Shown: in pieces, positions 31,481 to 40,929 of the stretch | Position numbering within the stretch: position 1 is the first letter of the stretch | How the letters are laid out: every line of letters starts with the position of its first letter | IMG/VR virus record: IMGVR_UViG_3300008459_000076 | Location: 1 to 48,500 of that record | DNA from: a virus | Direction: 5' to 3' (one strand) | DNA length: 48,500 bases | The notes under the pieces: model-generated | Database searches by the model: none | Told to the model about the DNA's origin: nothing | What the model saw: only the letters and a program-made list of their open reading frames with translations | Position numbers and translations under genes: made by a program

Positions 31481-31555
31481 GGGGACTCCGTTTATAGATG
31501 GGTCGGTTCAATCCTATAGTATAGGGACTCACACACTAGTTCATAAGGAGAACTG

Positions 31556-32782
31556 ATGTCGTTAGACACAAAATACCGCCCCAAAGCGTACTCGGATGTG
31601 TTAGGACAGCAAGGGTCGATACAAGCTCTGAAGGGGTTTATTAAGTCAGGTGCGGGTTGGAGGCAGTCTTATCTTTTCGCTGGGCCATATGGGTCAGGTA
31701 AGACCACCCTCGGTCGCATCATGGCTCGTGCTTTATTGTGTATGAGTCCACGCGATGGCGAGCCGTGTGACGAGTGTGCTTCTTGTGTATCTATGCTTAA
31801 TGGATCTTCGGATAGCTTTGTGGAGGTGGACGCGGCTACGAACTCTGGTAAGGCAGATGTAAAGAAGCTGTTAGAGGAGATTGGATACTCTAGCTTCTCT
31901 GGTAATCGGAAACTTTATCTTTTTGACGAGGCACATCAGCTTTCCAAAGACGCACTCGATGCACTGCTCAAGCCTATGGAGGAAAACGAAAGGGGTACAT
32001 TGGATAAAAGGCTTGTGGTCATTTTCGCCACGACTGAGCCTGAGAAGATGAGGCAGACGGTTTTATCTCGTTGTGCTCCAGCGTTCATTATCCGTCATGT
32101 GAACTCCGAGGAGATTGCGGATAGACTTCAATGGGTGTGTGAGCAAGAGAATATCTCTTGGGAGCGAGAGGCTCTTTTGCTCATTGCTGACTTCACTGAG
32201 GGACACATAAGGGATGCCCTTAAAGCCATCGAGGGGGTTGCATCGGCTTGTGGGGGGAGCGTCACTTTAAAGGGGGTGAGGACATACCTTCATGTGGATC
32301 GAAACGATACGATATGTAAGATGTTGTTATCCAATGGTGGAGAGAGCCTAGCCCTTGCAGACGAGCTTTTAGAATCTACTCCAGTGGGTACTGCTTATGA
32401 TAGGCTCTTATCGGCTAGTATGTACGCGGTGAGTCTTGGGCTTGGAGCAGGTTCACCACCCCCTTATTGGAGCAAAGACGACATACAACGCATTTGGGAC
32501 ACCTATGGTTTGAGCCTTTTGTCTTTATCGGATAGTTTGGCGAGCAGACCTATACGCCCCACTTCTGCTATGTTTAAGTGTGATTTATTAAAATGGAAAA
32601 TCGGAGGTGTGGCACCTACAAGGAGTTTGGGGTCTAGCACTTCCGACTTAGTGATGACGACTCCCTCAGTGGGGATGACGAACCCTTCCGTGAAACAAGA
32701 GAAAGAAGTATCCAATATAATAAAGGATTTATCGCTATCGGATTTCGCTAGGTTGGTAAAAGGGTTTTTGAATAACCAATAG
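31556..32782 (+). CDS. dnaX: DnaX-like clamp loader ATPase
   Basis: A 408-residue AAA+ protein that begins MSLDTKYRPKAYSDVLGQQG, the typical DnaX start. Walker A is GPYGSGKTT (43-51), a four-cysteine zinc module follows (LLCMSP, EPCDECASC, about 61-78), then LYLFDEAHQLS (Walker B), FATTEPEKM and VLSRCAPAF (sensor/SRC arginine finger). The length fits the gamma form, without the tau domains. It loads the sliding clamp encoded at 9343-10560. AAGGAG stands 7 bases before the ATG in the loop of an AGTTC/GAACT hairpin. Confidence 0.9.
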   Translation: MSLDTKYRPKAYSDVLGQQGSIQALKGFIKSGAGWRQSYLFAGPYGSGKTTLGRIMARALLCMSPRDGEPCDECASCVSMLNGSSDSFVEVDAATNSGKADVKKLLEEIGYSSFSGNRKLYLFDEAHQLSKDALDALLKPMEENERGTLDKRLVVIFATTEPEKMRQTVLSRCAPAFIIRHVNSEEIADRLQWVCEQENISWEREALLLIADFTEGHIRDALKAIEGVASACGGSVTLKGVRTYLHVDRNDTICKMLLSNGGESLALADELLESTPVGTAYDRLLSASMYAVSLGLGAGSPPPYWSKDDIQRIWDTYGLSLLSLSDSLASRPIRPTSAMFKCDLLKWKIGGVAPTRSLGSSTSDLVMTTPSVGMTNPSVKQEKEVSNIIKDLSLSDFARLVKGFLNNQ

Positions 32783-32800
32783 CCAACGAGTAGGAGACCT

Positions 32801-33316
32801 ATGAAAGAACCTGCATGGGTCACATTAGAGATAACACCACGCGGTGAAGAGGAAGCAAGAGCTGGAAGGTTGAGAAGCCTCCTCTCAAATAGAAGTCCAT
32901 TTAAAGAGGAGGACATCTATATCCCGATCATTAGGTCGGGGAAAGACCCAGTTTTTTTACTTGAGGGGTACATATTCATAAAGTGGGGGTATCCAACAAG
33001 CGACTATGTGCATCTGAAACGCACACCGTGGATATCGGGTTTAATGGCGAGGATTGACCCAAGAACGGGTCTTATCAGTAGCGGTGTGCTAAAGGATAAA
33101 GACCTAAAGGCAATGGTCAAGAGGGCAGATAACATGGGGGGCAAGTTTCAGATAGGGGACTTGGTGGAGATAAAGTCTGGTGAGATGAAGGGGTTCTCTG
33201 CCATTGTGATGGATTGGTGGATGAACGAAGAGGGTTTAAGAAGCTATACGCTCCTTATTGAGTTACGGAGCGTAGAGGTTGTCTTATCCGTCGATTGCCT
33301 ATCTTTGGAGGGGTGA
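32801..33316 (+). CDS. NusG-like transcription elongation factor
   Basis: A 171-residue protein with the NusG order. An NGN-like domain begins WVTLEITPRGEEEARAGRL and includes DIYIPIIRSG, LLEGYIFIKWGYP and a helix before PWISGLMARIDP. A KOW domain follows: KFQIGDLVEIKSGEMKGFSA then IVMDWW. The size suits NusG/RfaH (about 165-180). These proteins bind RNA polymerase and change pausing or termination. Encoded next to a sigma-region-4-like protein, it suggests phage control of host RNA polymerase; whether it helps or blocks termination cannot be told. Confidence 0.75.
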   Translation: MKEPAWVTLEITPRGEEEARAGRLRSLLSNRSPFKEEDIYIPIIRSGKDPVFLLEGYIFIKWGYPTSDYVHLKRTPWISGLMARIDPRTGLISSGVLKDKDLKAMVKRADNMGGKFQIGDLVEIKSGEMKGFSAIVMDWWMNEEGLRSYTLLIELRSVEVVLSVDCLSLEG

Positions 33317-33317
33317 T

Positions 33318-33887
33318 ATGGACTCTAAGTTAATGGAAAGATTGTTTTCATCTGAACAGGGGTTGCACACACTACCCACTGCACCAGAGGAGCTATCCGA
33401 GGAAGCAAAGGGTCAGTTAGCGACTATAATAGAGAACATGGGGCGAATATCTCCCTTAGAAGCTGATCTGTTGGAGATGTATTTGCTCAAAGGGGTCAGT
33501 CAGGCAACTCTTGGTAAGATTTTTCAGTACACCCAACCGAATATCCATTACAGAATAAATAGGGGTTTACAGAGGCTCCGTGTGTTTGTAAGCATACGAA
33601 TCTACACAGAGGAAGAGCTAAGGAAACGCTTATCCACTTTTTTCACCGACACAAAAGACATAGAGGTAATGACGCTCATTTATGTACACTCTAGTCAGAG
33701 CTTGGTAGCCCGTATGATAGGTGAGTCACAAGGTAAAGTTAGATATCGTTACCTCAAGTGCATAAAGGCACTCGAACAAGCTCCATCGCTTCAAGATGTG
33801 TATCTAACCCTCAAGTCCATAGGTGACAATATCACCCTACTGAGAAAACACAAAGACGACGACCTTGAGAAGAAGGTCATATTATGA
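33318..33887 (+). CDS. Sigma-region-4-like HTH protein
   Basis: I choose the ATG at 33318 (GGAGGGG just upstream) over a TTG at 33279, giving 189 residues. The segment RISPLEADLLEMYLLKGVSQ followed by ATLGKIFQYTQPNIHYRINR (about 43-82) reads as a sigma-70 region 4-type HTH, which recognises -35 elements. A second possible HTH is around SQSLVARMIGESQGKVRYRY. No region 2 is visible, so it is not a complete sigma factor. Late-sigma-like or anti-host regulator roles are both possible. It is coupled to the NusG-like gene upstream and overlaps the next start by ATGA. Confidence 0.65.
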   Translation: MDSKLMERLFSSEQGLHTLPTAPEELSEEAKGQLATIIENMGRISPLEADLLEMYLLKGVSQATLGKIFQYTQPNIHYRINRGLQRLRVFVSIRIYTEEELRKRLSTFFTDTKDIEVMTLIYVHSSQSLVARMIGESQGKVRYRYLKCIKALEQAPSLQDVYLTLKSIGDNITLLRKHKDDDLEKKVIL

Positions 33888-34141
33888 GCGAGGAAAACAA
33901 AACACCACCCATCCTAGCAAAAGCTGTGGTGGATAAATGGCTGTCTGAGATTCTCTCTTACGAGTACTCCATTACTATTTATCCAAAAGACAAGCCTTTT
34001 CGTGAAAGGTTTGTGCGTTCTTTAACGGATAAGTATCAGGTAAGTATCTCTGGGGATAAGCTCGTAATATTATCTAATAATCCCATAGAGCTGGCGGAAC
34101 TGTCTTTAGCACTACAAAATCAAGGTTACTTAGTGGACTGA
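33884..34141 (+). CDS. Small hypothetical protein
   Basis: An 85-residue protein overlapping the end of the sigma-like gene by ATGA. It has an N-terminal helix (AKAVVDKWLSEILSYEY) and a strand-helix end (ISGDKLVILSNNPIELAELS) without a recognised motif. Coupling suggests a partner of the regulator before it. Confidence 0.6.
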   Translation: MSEENKTPPILAKAVVDKWLSEILSYEYSITIYPKDKPFRERFVRSLTDKYQVSISGDKLVILSNNPIELAELSLALQNQGYLVD

Positions 34142-34165
34142 CTTTTAGTTTATTTATGATAGCCG

Positions 34166-34200
34166 ACCCCTAGACACATCTTTCACATGGGGTGCTTCAT
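34166..34200 (+). promoter_or_regulatory. Leader hairpin before the Snf2-like gene
   Basis: ACCCC (34166-34170) can pair with GGGGT (34189-34193), which also forms the likely ribosome-binding site for the ATG at 34201. Confidence 0.35.
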
Positions 34201-37200
34201 ATGCTTTTCCTAAGAAATAAAAACAGATCGGTGGTTCCCTTTAAGGGGGAGCTGTTCAAGATGATAGAGACGAAGTTCTCTAGGATTCCAGTCTTGAACG
34301 CTATGGGTCAGCAGATAGTGGATCCTTCCACCAAGAAGGTCAAGACGACAAAAGCTGAAGAAGTGACGATGCCCTTTTTCGTCTATAACTCTCTTGTGTC
34401 CTTAGACGAGTATGTCATGGGCAAAATGGAGCAACTAGAGGCGGATAAGGATAGGAAAAGGGTTAAGTCAGACTTAACGACTAAGTTCGCTGCGTCTTGG
34501 CGGTTTATACTTCGTAGGTGGACGGTGACCGCCCCCAAAGGCATGAGGGACAACTGCGTTAAGATCGAAAGATTTATCGAAGCACTCGACAACGAAATGG
34601 AAAACCTTATCAACGATAGGAATACCCCCTTCACAGAGAAGGTTAAAGCCATCAAAGATTATGCGAAGAGTACCGAGGGCAAAAAGCTCATGGAGCTTTA
34701 CTGCGACTTCATGCGTAATGTGTTTCAGACCTTCGGCATGGTCGTGGCAGTATCCATTAAGGTCAATAACAGAGTCGGTGTAAGATATCTTCAGTTCAAG
34801 CTCGGCTCTCAAGTAGAGGCTATGCTTGAGGAAGCAAGCAACTCTGAAAAGGTTCGTATCGAACGAGCCATGAAGATGACCGAACTTCGTGATCTCAAGC
34901 TCAAAGCCCAAATGGATAACATGGGCTATGTTGTTGAGTCTATGCCCGTCTACGGAGATGGGGATAAACCCATCTTCGCCCTCGTAGCGTACGACCCCGC
35001 ATACAAGCAAATCCCCGTACCCAAAGTCCCCACAAGGGTAAAAGTAAGTGACGAGGAAAAGAAGCTCATTAAAGAGCTTTATCCCAACGAACAAGGGCTT
35101 TATTCAGTACTCCCCCCTAGAGCCACAAAGGAAGACAGGGATAGGCTTTTGGAAAGGATTGAGTTCCTTAAAGAAGAGATTAAGGATCAAATAGGAAAGT
35201 CACAAAAATTCTATCTCCCTGGTTATGGGATAAAACCTGATGGGACACCAGAGAAAACGGATAAAAACGGCAAGCCTATTTACAAGTACATAAATACAGA
35301 AACTGAACGCAGAAAAGCCGCTAGAGCCGCTAAAGCACTAGAAAAACTGCAATACAATATGAGCCTTCAGCTCTCTTCCAATGTAACCAAAGAAATCAAA
35401 GATCAATACAGAAGGGCTATAGAGCCTTACATCAAGGGCATATACCACCCCAACTTCACCACAAACCTCGGCAACGAGTACGAGTACTTCCCCTCGCTAC
35501 AAGCCTTAAAGGATAAAATAGCAGTACAACAAGCCTCTAGTACTGCTATTCAAACCGTACTCGTCCCTGAGTTCCAAACACAGAAGGTCAATGTGCCTAA
35601 CTATCCTGTTTGGGATGATGTCACGCAGAAGATTAAGTATGAGTCCAAAGATCTCACTGTACCCGTGATAACAATCGGACCAAACAACACCGCAGTACCC
35701 CACTACGCAACAGAGCTTGCTAGTGTGAACTACGAAAAAGACGAAATCGTCACTAGAGAGATCAGGGACTTCGGTGAATCCCAAGTCGTAGGTAGTGGGA
35801 TTTCTCGCTCTGTAGAGACAAAGCAGATAGTAGTAAACGGCTCACCAAAGTCTCTCATCGTAAAGGGTCGCTATGCAGGCTATCTCTTAGAACACATCGT
35901 TAACCTTGAGGGTAAGTTCATCGAGGGTGGGTACATCAACAAGGTTGGTGGAGATAACAAGACGGTCTCCCTCCTTGAAGACCGCATGATTGTTAAGGAC
36001 GGAGTAGTACAGACCATAGACTACTTAGCGGACAATAAGGTACGCCAACGCTTAATCGAGCCTTATGTGACCCTCACAGAAGATGGGCAGTCGCTCTTGT
36101 TGGGTCTCCCTGGATCATCCCCTCGTGGGATAAATCTCGACCATAGCATAATGGATAAACTATCCAAAAAGGTAGCCACTATTGAGAAGGTGATCAATAA
36201 GGATATACCAGAGTCTCACTCATGGCATAGGTCTCGTAACCCTTACTACACCTTCAAGGTTGAAGACTTTGAGCTAGTTCGTAAGAGCCTCGGTTCTGTT
36301 GGTGTGAGCAAGCCAGCCTCCGACTTCATTGACGCTTATTTCAATAAGCTCAAAGCACAAGAGGCGGCGATGGCTGTAGAAAACCTAGAACGCTTCACCC
36401 CAGCGTCTCTAGGTGGCTTCGTTAAGCAAACGGATAGAGGCCCGTTTAGGTTCAACAATAAGCAACTCGAAGCCCTTGCTTGGATCGACTCCGCTGAAAT
36501 GAAGGGTGTAGTCGGTCTAGACACAGGTGTAGGAAAGACGGTGACGGCTCTCGCCGCCATCAAGAACGCCATAAACCAAGAGATGTACGAGGGGCTACCT
36601 AAGCGTAAGTTCCTATTCGTATCGCCTGCTCGTCTTGTGGGCAACCTCAAGAAAGAGATAGATGCCTACATGGATGAGGGTGGTGAAGAAGTCACTCTCG
36701 CTGACGGCACTAAGGATGTGTCTCCAAACTGGCGTAAGATACTCAACGACCGCGTGGTCGAGATGTCTTATGACAAGTACACGGAAACTTTCCAAGATTT
36801 CGGTGGGCAGTTCGCCTCCACAGAAGAGGGTTCTAAGCTACTGGAAGAGTTATCCGTTCTAGAGAGAGAAATACAGCTACAAGGTCGTCCCGTTGACCCT
36901 AACAACCTAGAGGGCGAAAAGCACCCCACCCTAAGCGATAAGCAACTAGAGGCTAAGAAAAAGCTCATCAAAGAACTCAAGAAGCAAATCCGTCTGCTTC
37001 AAAAGGCACTCGTGGTGGAGAGTTATCCTAAAGCGGATAAGTATTTCCAAAAGGAGTTCTATGCCTGCTTCTTTGACGAGGTGAACGAAGCCCTTGTTGG
37101 GGATAAGAGGAAAGCCCTCGCCTCTCTCAAGCACCCTCGTAAGGTTTTCCTTACCGCCTCTACCATGCAGAAGGATCCCCTCGACCTTTACAGATTCGTT

Positions 37201-39777
37201 ACGCTCGCTAAGGGTGCAGATTACTCAGCGGCAGATGAAGAAGCCTTCGTTAAGAAATACGGAAATGTCGTGGGCGGTCGCTTTGTAGGCATCAAGAACG
37301 ACCCTGAGGCTCAGAGAGAGTTCTACACATGGGTCAAGGAAAACGCTTTCTTTGCCTTTAAGGAGAGCGTCAACTATGAGGAGGTTGGCTTACCCAAGCT
37401 ACTCCCCAAGACCTCACGCACCTTAACGGTTAAGATGCCACAGGCTGTTCAAAACGCCTATAAGCAAGAGGCTTCTAAAATCAAACGCGAACTCGCAGCC
37501 ATGCTCAAGAAGTATCGTGACTTGAGTGCTGAAGAGCTTTCCTCATACAGCGACACCGAGGATGACGACTTCAGAGAGCTTAATCCCTCCGCTGTGGGTC
37601 GTGGCAGAAACCGCACCATGCAGAAGAAGCTACTCCAAGACTACGCTCAGAAGTCTCTTACACCGCTCATTAAGAAGCTCATGAAGCTATCCAATAGACC
37701 TGAGAGCGTTATCAAGGGAGCTAAAAATGTAAAGGTGGAACAGGCTGTTGCTCTAGCCCTTGAGTACAGAACAACTAAGACCCTTTACTTCACCGCAGAT
37801 AACCTCTTAGCTGTAGAGACAGGTAAGAGCATCAGTAAGAAGATGCCTGCAAAAGTCGTAGCTGTGTGCTTACCAGAAGCTATCCGCTTCTATCAAGCGG
37901 GCAAGCTCATCTACACCGTCAACTCAAGGGATAACCTCTCCCTTGAGCAGTTTGAAAAGCTAGATGTGGCTAAGATCATCAAGCGTTCAAACGAAATGCC
38001 TGAGGGTGAAGAGATGGAGGCTGAGGCTACATGGGCAATGGATATCTCCAAGCAGTACATCAACAACAACCCCCACATCGGGTCTACCGTGTGTACTGAC
38101 GCTTATGCGTTCGGCTTTAACTTCCAAACCTTCACCAAAGTTATCCATTTGGATAGAGGTGCGGGATTCAACTCCGAAGTGATTAAGCAACGCACAGCTA
38201 GAGCCTATAGAGCGGGACAAGACAAAGAGGTCGAAGAAATCTTCATCGACACCACAATGAGTGAAGCCACAGACTCACCCACCGCTGTGTCTCAGAATAT
38301 CCAAGAGGGCGACATAGAGAACCTATCCATTGACGAGCTTCAGGGTCTAGTCGCCATGAAGGATCAAGAGTTCTTTACGGACATTATCCGTAAGAGCCTC
38401 ACAATGGATTTAACCGCTGGTGCAGACGCAGTACAAAGAGACTCCTCTAAGGTGGTTAACTTCACCAACGAGATGCTCTCTTCTATTGTGGATCCTACGC
38501 CTCAGAACATCACCGCTCTTGAGGTACAGCTTGACGATTTTGAGAAGAATCCAGTAAATCATGTGTCTCTACCTGCGGATAGATATGCTCGGCTTAAAGG
38601 TAAATATAGTTTTGCTGTAGAGGGTTATCCACCTAAGAATTTAACTCTTATTCAAGCAATAAATACATTCACAAATGTGCCTGTAGAGCGTCTTTTCGAC
38701 TCCATTGGGTTGTTCTTTAACAACTCAGACACAGAAAGCACTCAAAAAAGGATAAACATAGAAAAATATATGACTAAGGGATGGCAGATTTCCTACCTAA
38801 CACCCTTTGCCAGAACTACCGCTACAATAAAGTTTACTCAGGATACTGGTGAAGAGTATATTTATGGGGACTACACGGTGGCTGGAGAGTGTGCTCCAAG
38901 CGGTACTGGTATAAGGATAATGATTACCCGTGCCATATCCGCGATGAAGTCTGGTTTGAAGTCCGTGAGGAACACCTCTGCATTAACTGGTGGACCGCGT
39001 GTGTGGCCGAAGGTTGGAATGAATGGTAAGGTCGATGTAGGTAGTATCGCAAACACTTGGAGATACAAGCATAACGGTTCTGCCGTTGCCGAACAGGAAG
39101 TAGAGTGGATGAAAGATCTTCTTGAAAGCGACAATAGCATCCTCAGGCTTATTGCTTCAGAGAGAAATCCTGGAGACAAGTTAGGTGAGCGTATGTGGTC
39201 TGCGGGAGCCCACGCTTTCAGCGGAAAAATAGACCTCACTCCAGGGAGTCTATCTCTACAGGTGCTGAACGGATACATTAAAAAGAAGTGTGAGCAGTTA
39301 GGCATAAGCGTACAAGATTACCTCACCGCACCACTAGAGCCTTTCGATCTCGAATCTGTGGATTGCTGGCGTAACCTAGCTAATGGGACTAAGTTCACTT
39401 ATGAGGGGAAGGAAATAACCCTTGAGGAAGCAGCCTCGTTATTCCCCACAGAGTTCAAGATTGCCCTTAGGAGTAGTTCAATCCTTAGGGAAGTTTTGAA
39501 GTATTCCAAGCCAGAACTTTTGTCCAAGTATTTCCGCACACCTGTAGAACCCACGGTAGGGAGAACAGCCTCTCCTAGTCACAAGTACTCTTCTGAACAG
39601 CAAGAGGGTGTGGAAATGGATAGCATCCTTAAAGGCATGATGAATGACCCCATATTGGATAGTGTATGGGACGCTATTCGTAGGCAACACTCTATCATCT
39701 CTATGGAGATAGACCTAGAGATAGACAGAGGCGACACCGACCTCTCACTCGTTGAGAAACTCAAAGGAGCTAACTGA
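34201..39777 (+). CDS. Giant Snf2/DEAD-like helicase (1858 aa)
   Basis: I prefer the ATG at 34201 (GGGGTG 6-7 bases upstream) to a GTG at 34192. The first about 750 residues match no family I know. The helicase core starts FRFNNKQLEALAWID, with Walker A GLDTGVGKTVTALAAIKNAI (about 772-791), KFLFVSPARLVGNLKKEI, and CFFDEVNEAL (motif II, DEVN in place of DEAH), then KVFLTASTM. Motif V-VI are VCTDAYAFGFNFQ and KQRTARAYRAGQ (about 1330), the Snf2 form. The last about 430 residues are unassigned and carry VGRTASPSH near the end. Snf2 enzymes use ATP to track along DNA and remodel bound proteins. The size and the RTAS tag suggest it could travel in the virion, as large phage DNA-protection proteins do; that is inference. 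Confidence 0.8.
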   Translation: MLFLRNKNRSVVPFKGELFKMIETKFSRIPVLNAMGQQIVDPSTKKVKTTKAEEVTMPFFVYNSLVSLDEYVMGKMEQLEADKDRKRVKSDLTTKFAASWRFILRRWTVTAPKGMRDNCVKIERFIEALDNEMENLINDRNTPFTEKVKAIKDYAKSTEGKKLMELYCDFMRNVFQTFGMVVAVSIKVNNRVGVRYLQFKLGSQVEAMLEEASNSEKVRIERAMKMTELRDLKLKAQMDNMGYVVESMPVYGDGDKPIFALVAYDPAYKQIPVPKVPTRVKVSDEEKKLIKELYPNEQGLYSVLPPRATKEDRDRLLERIEFLKEEIKDQIGKSQKFYLPGYGIKPDGTPEKTDKNGKPIYKYINTETERRKAARAAKALEKLQYNMSLQLSSNVTKEIKDQYRRAIEPYIKGIYHPNFTTNLGNEYEYFPSLQALKDKIAVQQASSTAIQTVLVPEFQTQKVNVPNYPVWDDVTQKIKYESKDLTVPVITIGPNNTAVPHYATELASVNYEKDEIVTREIRDFGESQVVGSGISRSVETKQIVVNGSPKSLIVKGRYAGYLLEHIVNLEGKFIEGGYINKVGGDNKTVSLLEDRMIVKDGVVQTIDYLADNKVRQRLIEPYVTLTEDGQSLLLGLPGSSPRGINLDHSIMDKLSKKVATIEKVINKDIPESHSWHRSRNPYYTFKVEDFELVRKSLGSVGVSKPASDFIDAYFNKLKAQEAAMAVENLERFTPASLGGFVKQTDRGPFRFNNKQLEALAWIDSAEMKGVVGLDTGVGKTVTALAAIKNAINQEMYEGLPKRKFLFVSPARLVGNLKKEIDAYMDEGGEEVTLADGTKDVSPNWRKILNDRVVEMSYDKYTETFQDFGGQFASTEEGSKLLEELSVLEREIQLQGRPVDPNNLEGEKHPTLSDKQLEAKKKLIKELKKQIRLLQKALVVESYPKADKYFQKEFYACFFDEVNEALVGDKRKALASLKHPRKVFLTASTMQKDPLDLYRFVTLAKGADYSAADEEAFVKKYGNVVGGRFVGIKNDPEAQREFYTWVKENAFFAFKESVNYEEVGLPKLLPKTSRTLTVKMPQAVQNAYKQEASKIKRELAAMLKKYRDLSAEELSSYSDTEDDDFRELNPSAVGRGRNRTMQKKLLQDYAQKSLTPLIKKLMKLSNRPESVIKGAKNVKVEQAVALALEYRTTKTLYFTADNLLAVETGKSISKKMPAKVVAVCLPEAIRFYQAGKLIYTVNSRDNLSLEQFEKLDVAKIIKRSNEMPEGEEMEAEATWAMDISKQYINNNPHIGSTVCTDAYAFGFNFQTFTKVIHLDRGAGFNSEVIKQRTARAYRAGQDKEVEEIFIDTTMSEATDSPTAVSQNIQEGDIENLSIDELQGLVAMKDQEFFTDIIRKSLTMDLTAGADAVQRDSSKVVNFTNEMLSSIVDPTPQNITALEVQLDDFEKNPVNHVSLPADRYARLKGKYSFAVEGYPPKNLTLIQAINTFTNVPVERLFDSIGLFFNNSDTESTQKRINIEKYMTKGWQISYLTPFARTTATIKFTQDTGEEYIYGDYTVAGECAPSGTGIRIMITRAISAMKSGLKSVRNTSALTGGPRVWPKVGMNGKVDVGSIANTWRYKHNGSAVAEQEVEWMKDLLESDNSILRLIASERNPGDKLGERMWSAGAHAFSGKIDLTPGSLSLQVLNGYIKKKCEQLGISVQDYLTAPLEPFDLESVDCWRNLANGTKFTYEGKEITLEEAASLFPTEFKIALRSSSILREVLKYSKPELLSKYFRTPVEPTVGRTASPSHKYSSEQQEGVEMDSILKGMMNDPILDSVWDAIRRQHSIISMEIDLEIDRGDTDLSLVEKLKGAN

Positions 39778-39779
39778 AA

Positions 39780-40061
39780 ATGGAACCTGAGAACCTACAA
39801 GAATGGATAGATTTTATCCTTAATGAGATACCTATGGAGGAGCTTATCTTCCAAGCCCAAGCCATAGGCTCTATCGCCTTCCAAAATCAGCTACAGCAAG
39901 AGGGCTATACAGGTGAAGACCTACTAGCCATCTATAGAGCCGTAGCCCTTCGCTTTACACGCGATGATTTTCGTATCCCATCTCAGATGGACGATTGTAT
40001 CGTGGACTATCAAGAAATAGCGGATTTCGACCCCAACAATCCGCTCAATATGCCTCAGTAA
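39780..40061 (+). CDS. Small acidic hypothetical protein
   Basis: A 93-residue acidic helical protein (NLQEWIDFILNEIPMEELIF and GEDLLAIYRAVALRFTRDDF) starting 2 bases after the Snf2-like stop, probably its partner. It ends 2 bases from the stop of a convergent gene on the other strand, with no terminator between them. Confidence 0.6.
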   Translation: MEPENLQEWIDFILNEIPMEELIFQAQAIGSIAFQNQLQQEGYTGEDLLAIYRAVALRFTRDDFRIPSQMDDCIVDYQEIADFDPNNPLNMPQ

Positions 40062-40063
40062 TC

Positions 40064-40849
40064 TTAACCCTCGAACTCGGAGAACAGATCGTCTAGATTT
40101 AACTCGTCTATGTTCGAGGTGTCTACTTGAGTGAGGGGGGTCTTGGCAAACTCCTCAATAGCATCCATATCCGACACATTATCCAATAACTGAGCCTTAG
40201 GTGGTGTCGCTAAGGCTCGGTTCAACTCGTCCTCCGCATCTTCGGCTTCTTGCCTTCGGTCTAGATAGTCTTTTACGAGCGAGTCCGTGTTGGCTTGTGT
40301 GTCGGGTGCTTTGCTTGCAGGGAGCTTCAAGTCCGAGGGCAACCCAAAGTCTTGTGCCGTGTAAGCCCTACTACCCCAACGCTGACCTAAGCCCAACTGC
40401 TCTTGGCAGAGCTTCAACTGATCCTTAAGCCTCCCTTGTAGGTCTTTCAAGTCCGCCCGCTTCGCTTTGATTACGGCTAAGACATCCTCCAAGTCATGAA
40501 CTGCAAGGGTCAAGTCATTAATGGAAACTTGCAAGGGTACTAAGCGAGTAGCCGCTATAGCCTCTCGCTCAGGCTGAGATCTGCCCGACCTCACAATGGG
40601 GTCGTTCGTCATTAGGCTCGTCACCTCTAGCTTGTACTGCGTCTGAGCCACCAACAGATTACGCTTGTATTGCTGAAGGTTATGAGACACCTCCATGAAT
40701 ATACGCTCTGTATTGGATAAATAACCGCGTACTTCTGCTGTCTTTTGATTAAGCCTCGATGGTCCAAACTGCAAAGGGTCTGCGTCTAGCTCCACATCCA
40801 TTTCGGATAAACGCTGATAAACACCATCAATATAGTCTTGGGTTATCAA
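40064..40849 (-). CDS. Coiled-coil protein with acidic tail, unknown function
   Basis: A 261-residue protein starting at TTG (GGAGGGG 9 bases upstream; no ATG fits). Helical throughout: long heptad-like stretches (VRGYLSNTERIFMEVSHNLQ, AVIKAKRADLKDLQGRLKDQ), a likely flexible Pro/Ala section, and the acidic end IDELNLDDLFSEFEG. The tail resembles the acidic tips of SSB-interacting phage proteins, but no family was recognised. A recombination-mediator role is only a guess. Confidence 0.6.
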   Translation of the reverse strand: MITQDYIDGVYQRLSEMDVELDADPLQFGPSRLNQKTAEVRGYLSNTERIFMEVSHNLQQYKRNLLVAQTQYKLEVTSLMTNDPIVRSGRSQPEREAIAATRLVPLQVSINDLTLAVHDLEDVLAVIKAKRADLKDLQGRLKDQLKLCQEQLGLGQRWGSRAYTAQDFGLPSDLKLPASKAPDTQANTDSLVKDYLDRRQEAEDAEDELNRALATPPKAQLLDNVSDMDAIEEFAKTPLTQVDTSNIDELNLDDLFSEFEG

Positions 40850-40864
40850 TGTACTCGCCCCTCC

Positions 40865-40903
40865 TGCTAGGGTTTAGGTGTAGGTCAGCCCTATTATATA
40901 AAG
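40865..40903 (-). promoter_or_regulatory. TATATAAT box and leader hairpin for 40849
   Basis: On the minus strand CTTTATATAATAGGG is followed by a hairpin pairing TAGGG with CCCTA (plus 40889-40893 and 40868-40872), then the SD GGAGGGG. Confidence 0.45.
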
Positions 40904-40929
40904 CTCAACCCTCAACCCCACCAAAATCC

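Noticed and set aside
31495-31540. tRNA-like GGTTCAATCC segment
   Set aside because: The flanks cannot form a T stem, acceptor stem or anticodon arm; no tRNA cloverleaf found.
34192-34200. GTG at 34192 as start of the Snf2-like gene
   Set aside because: GGGGTG would overlap the start codon itself; spacing suits the ATG at 34201.
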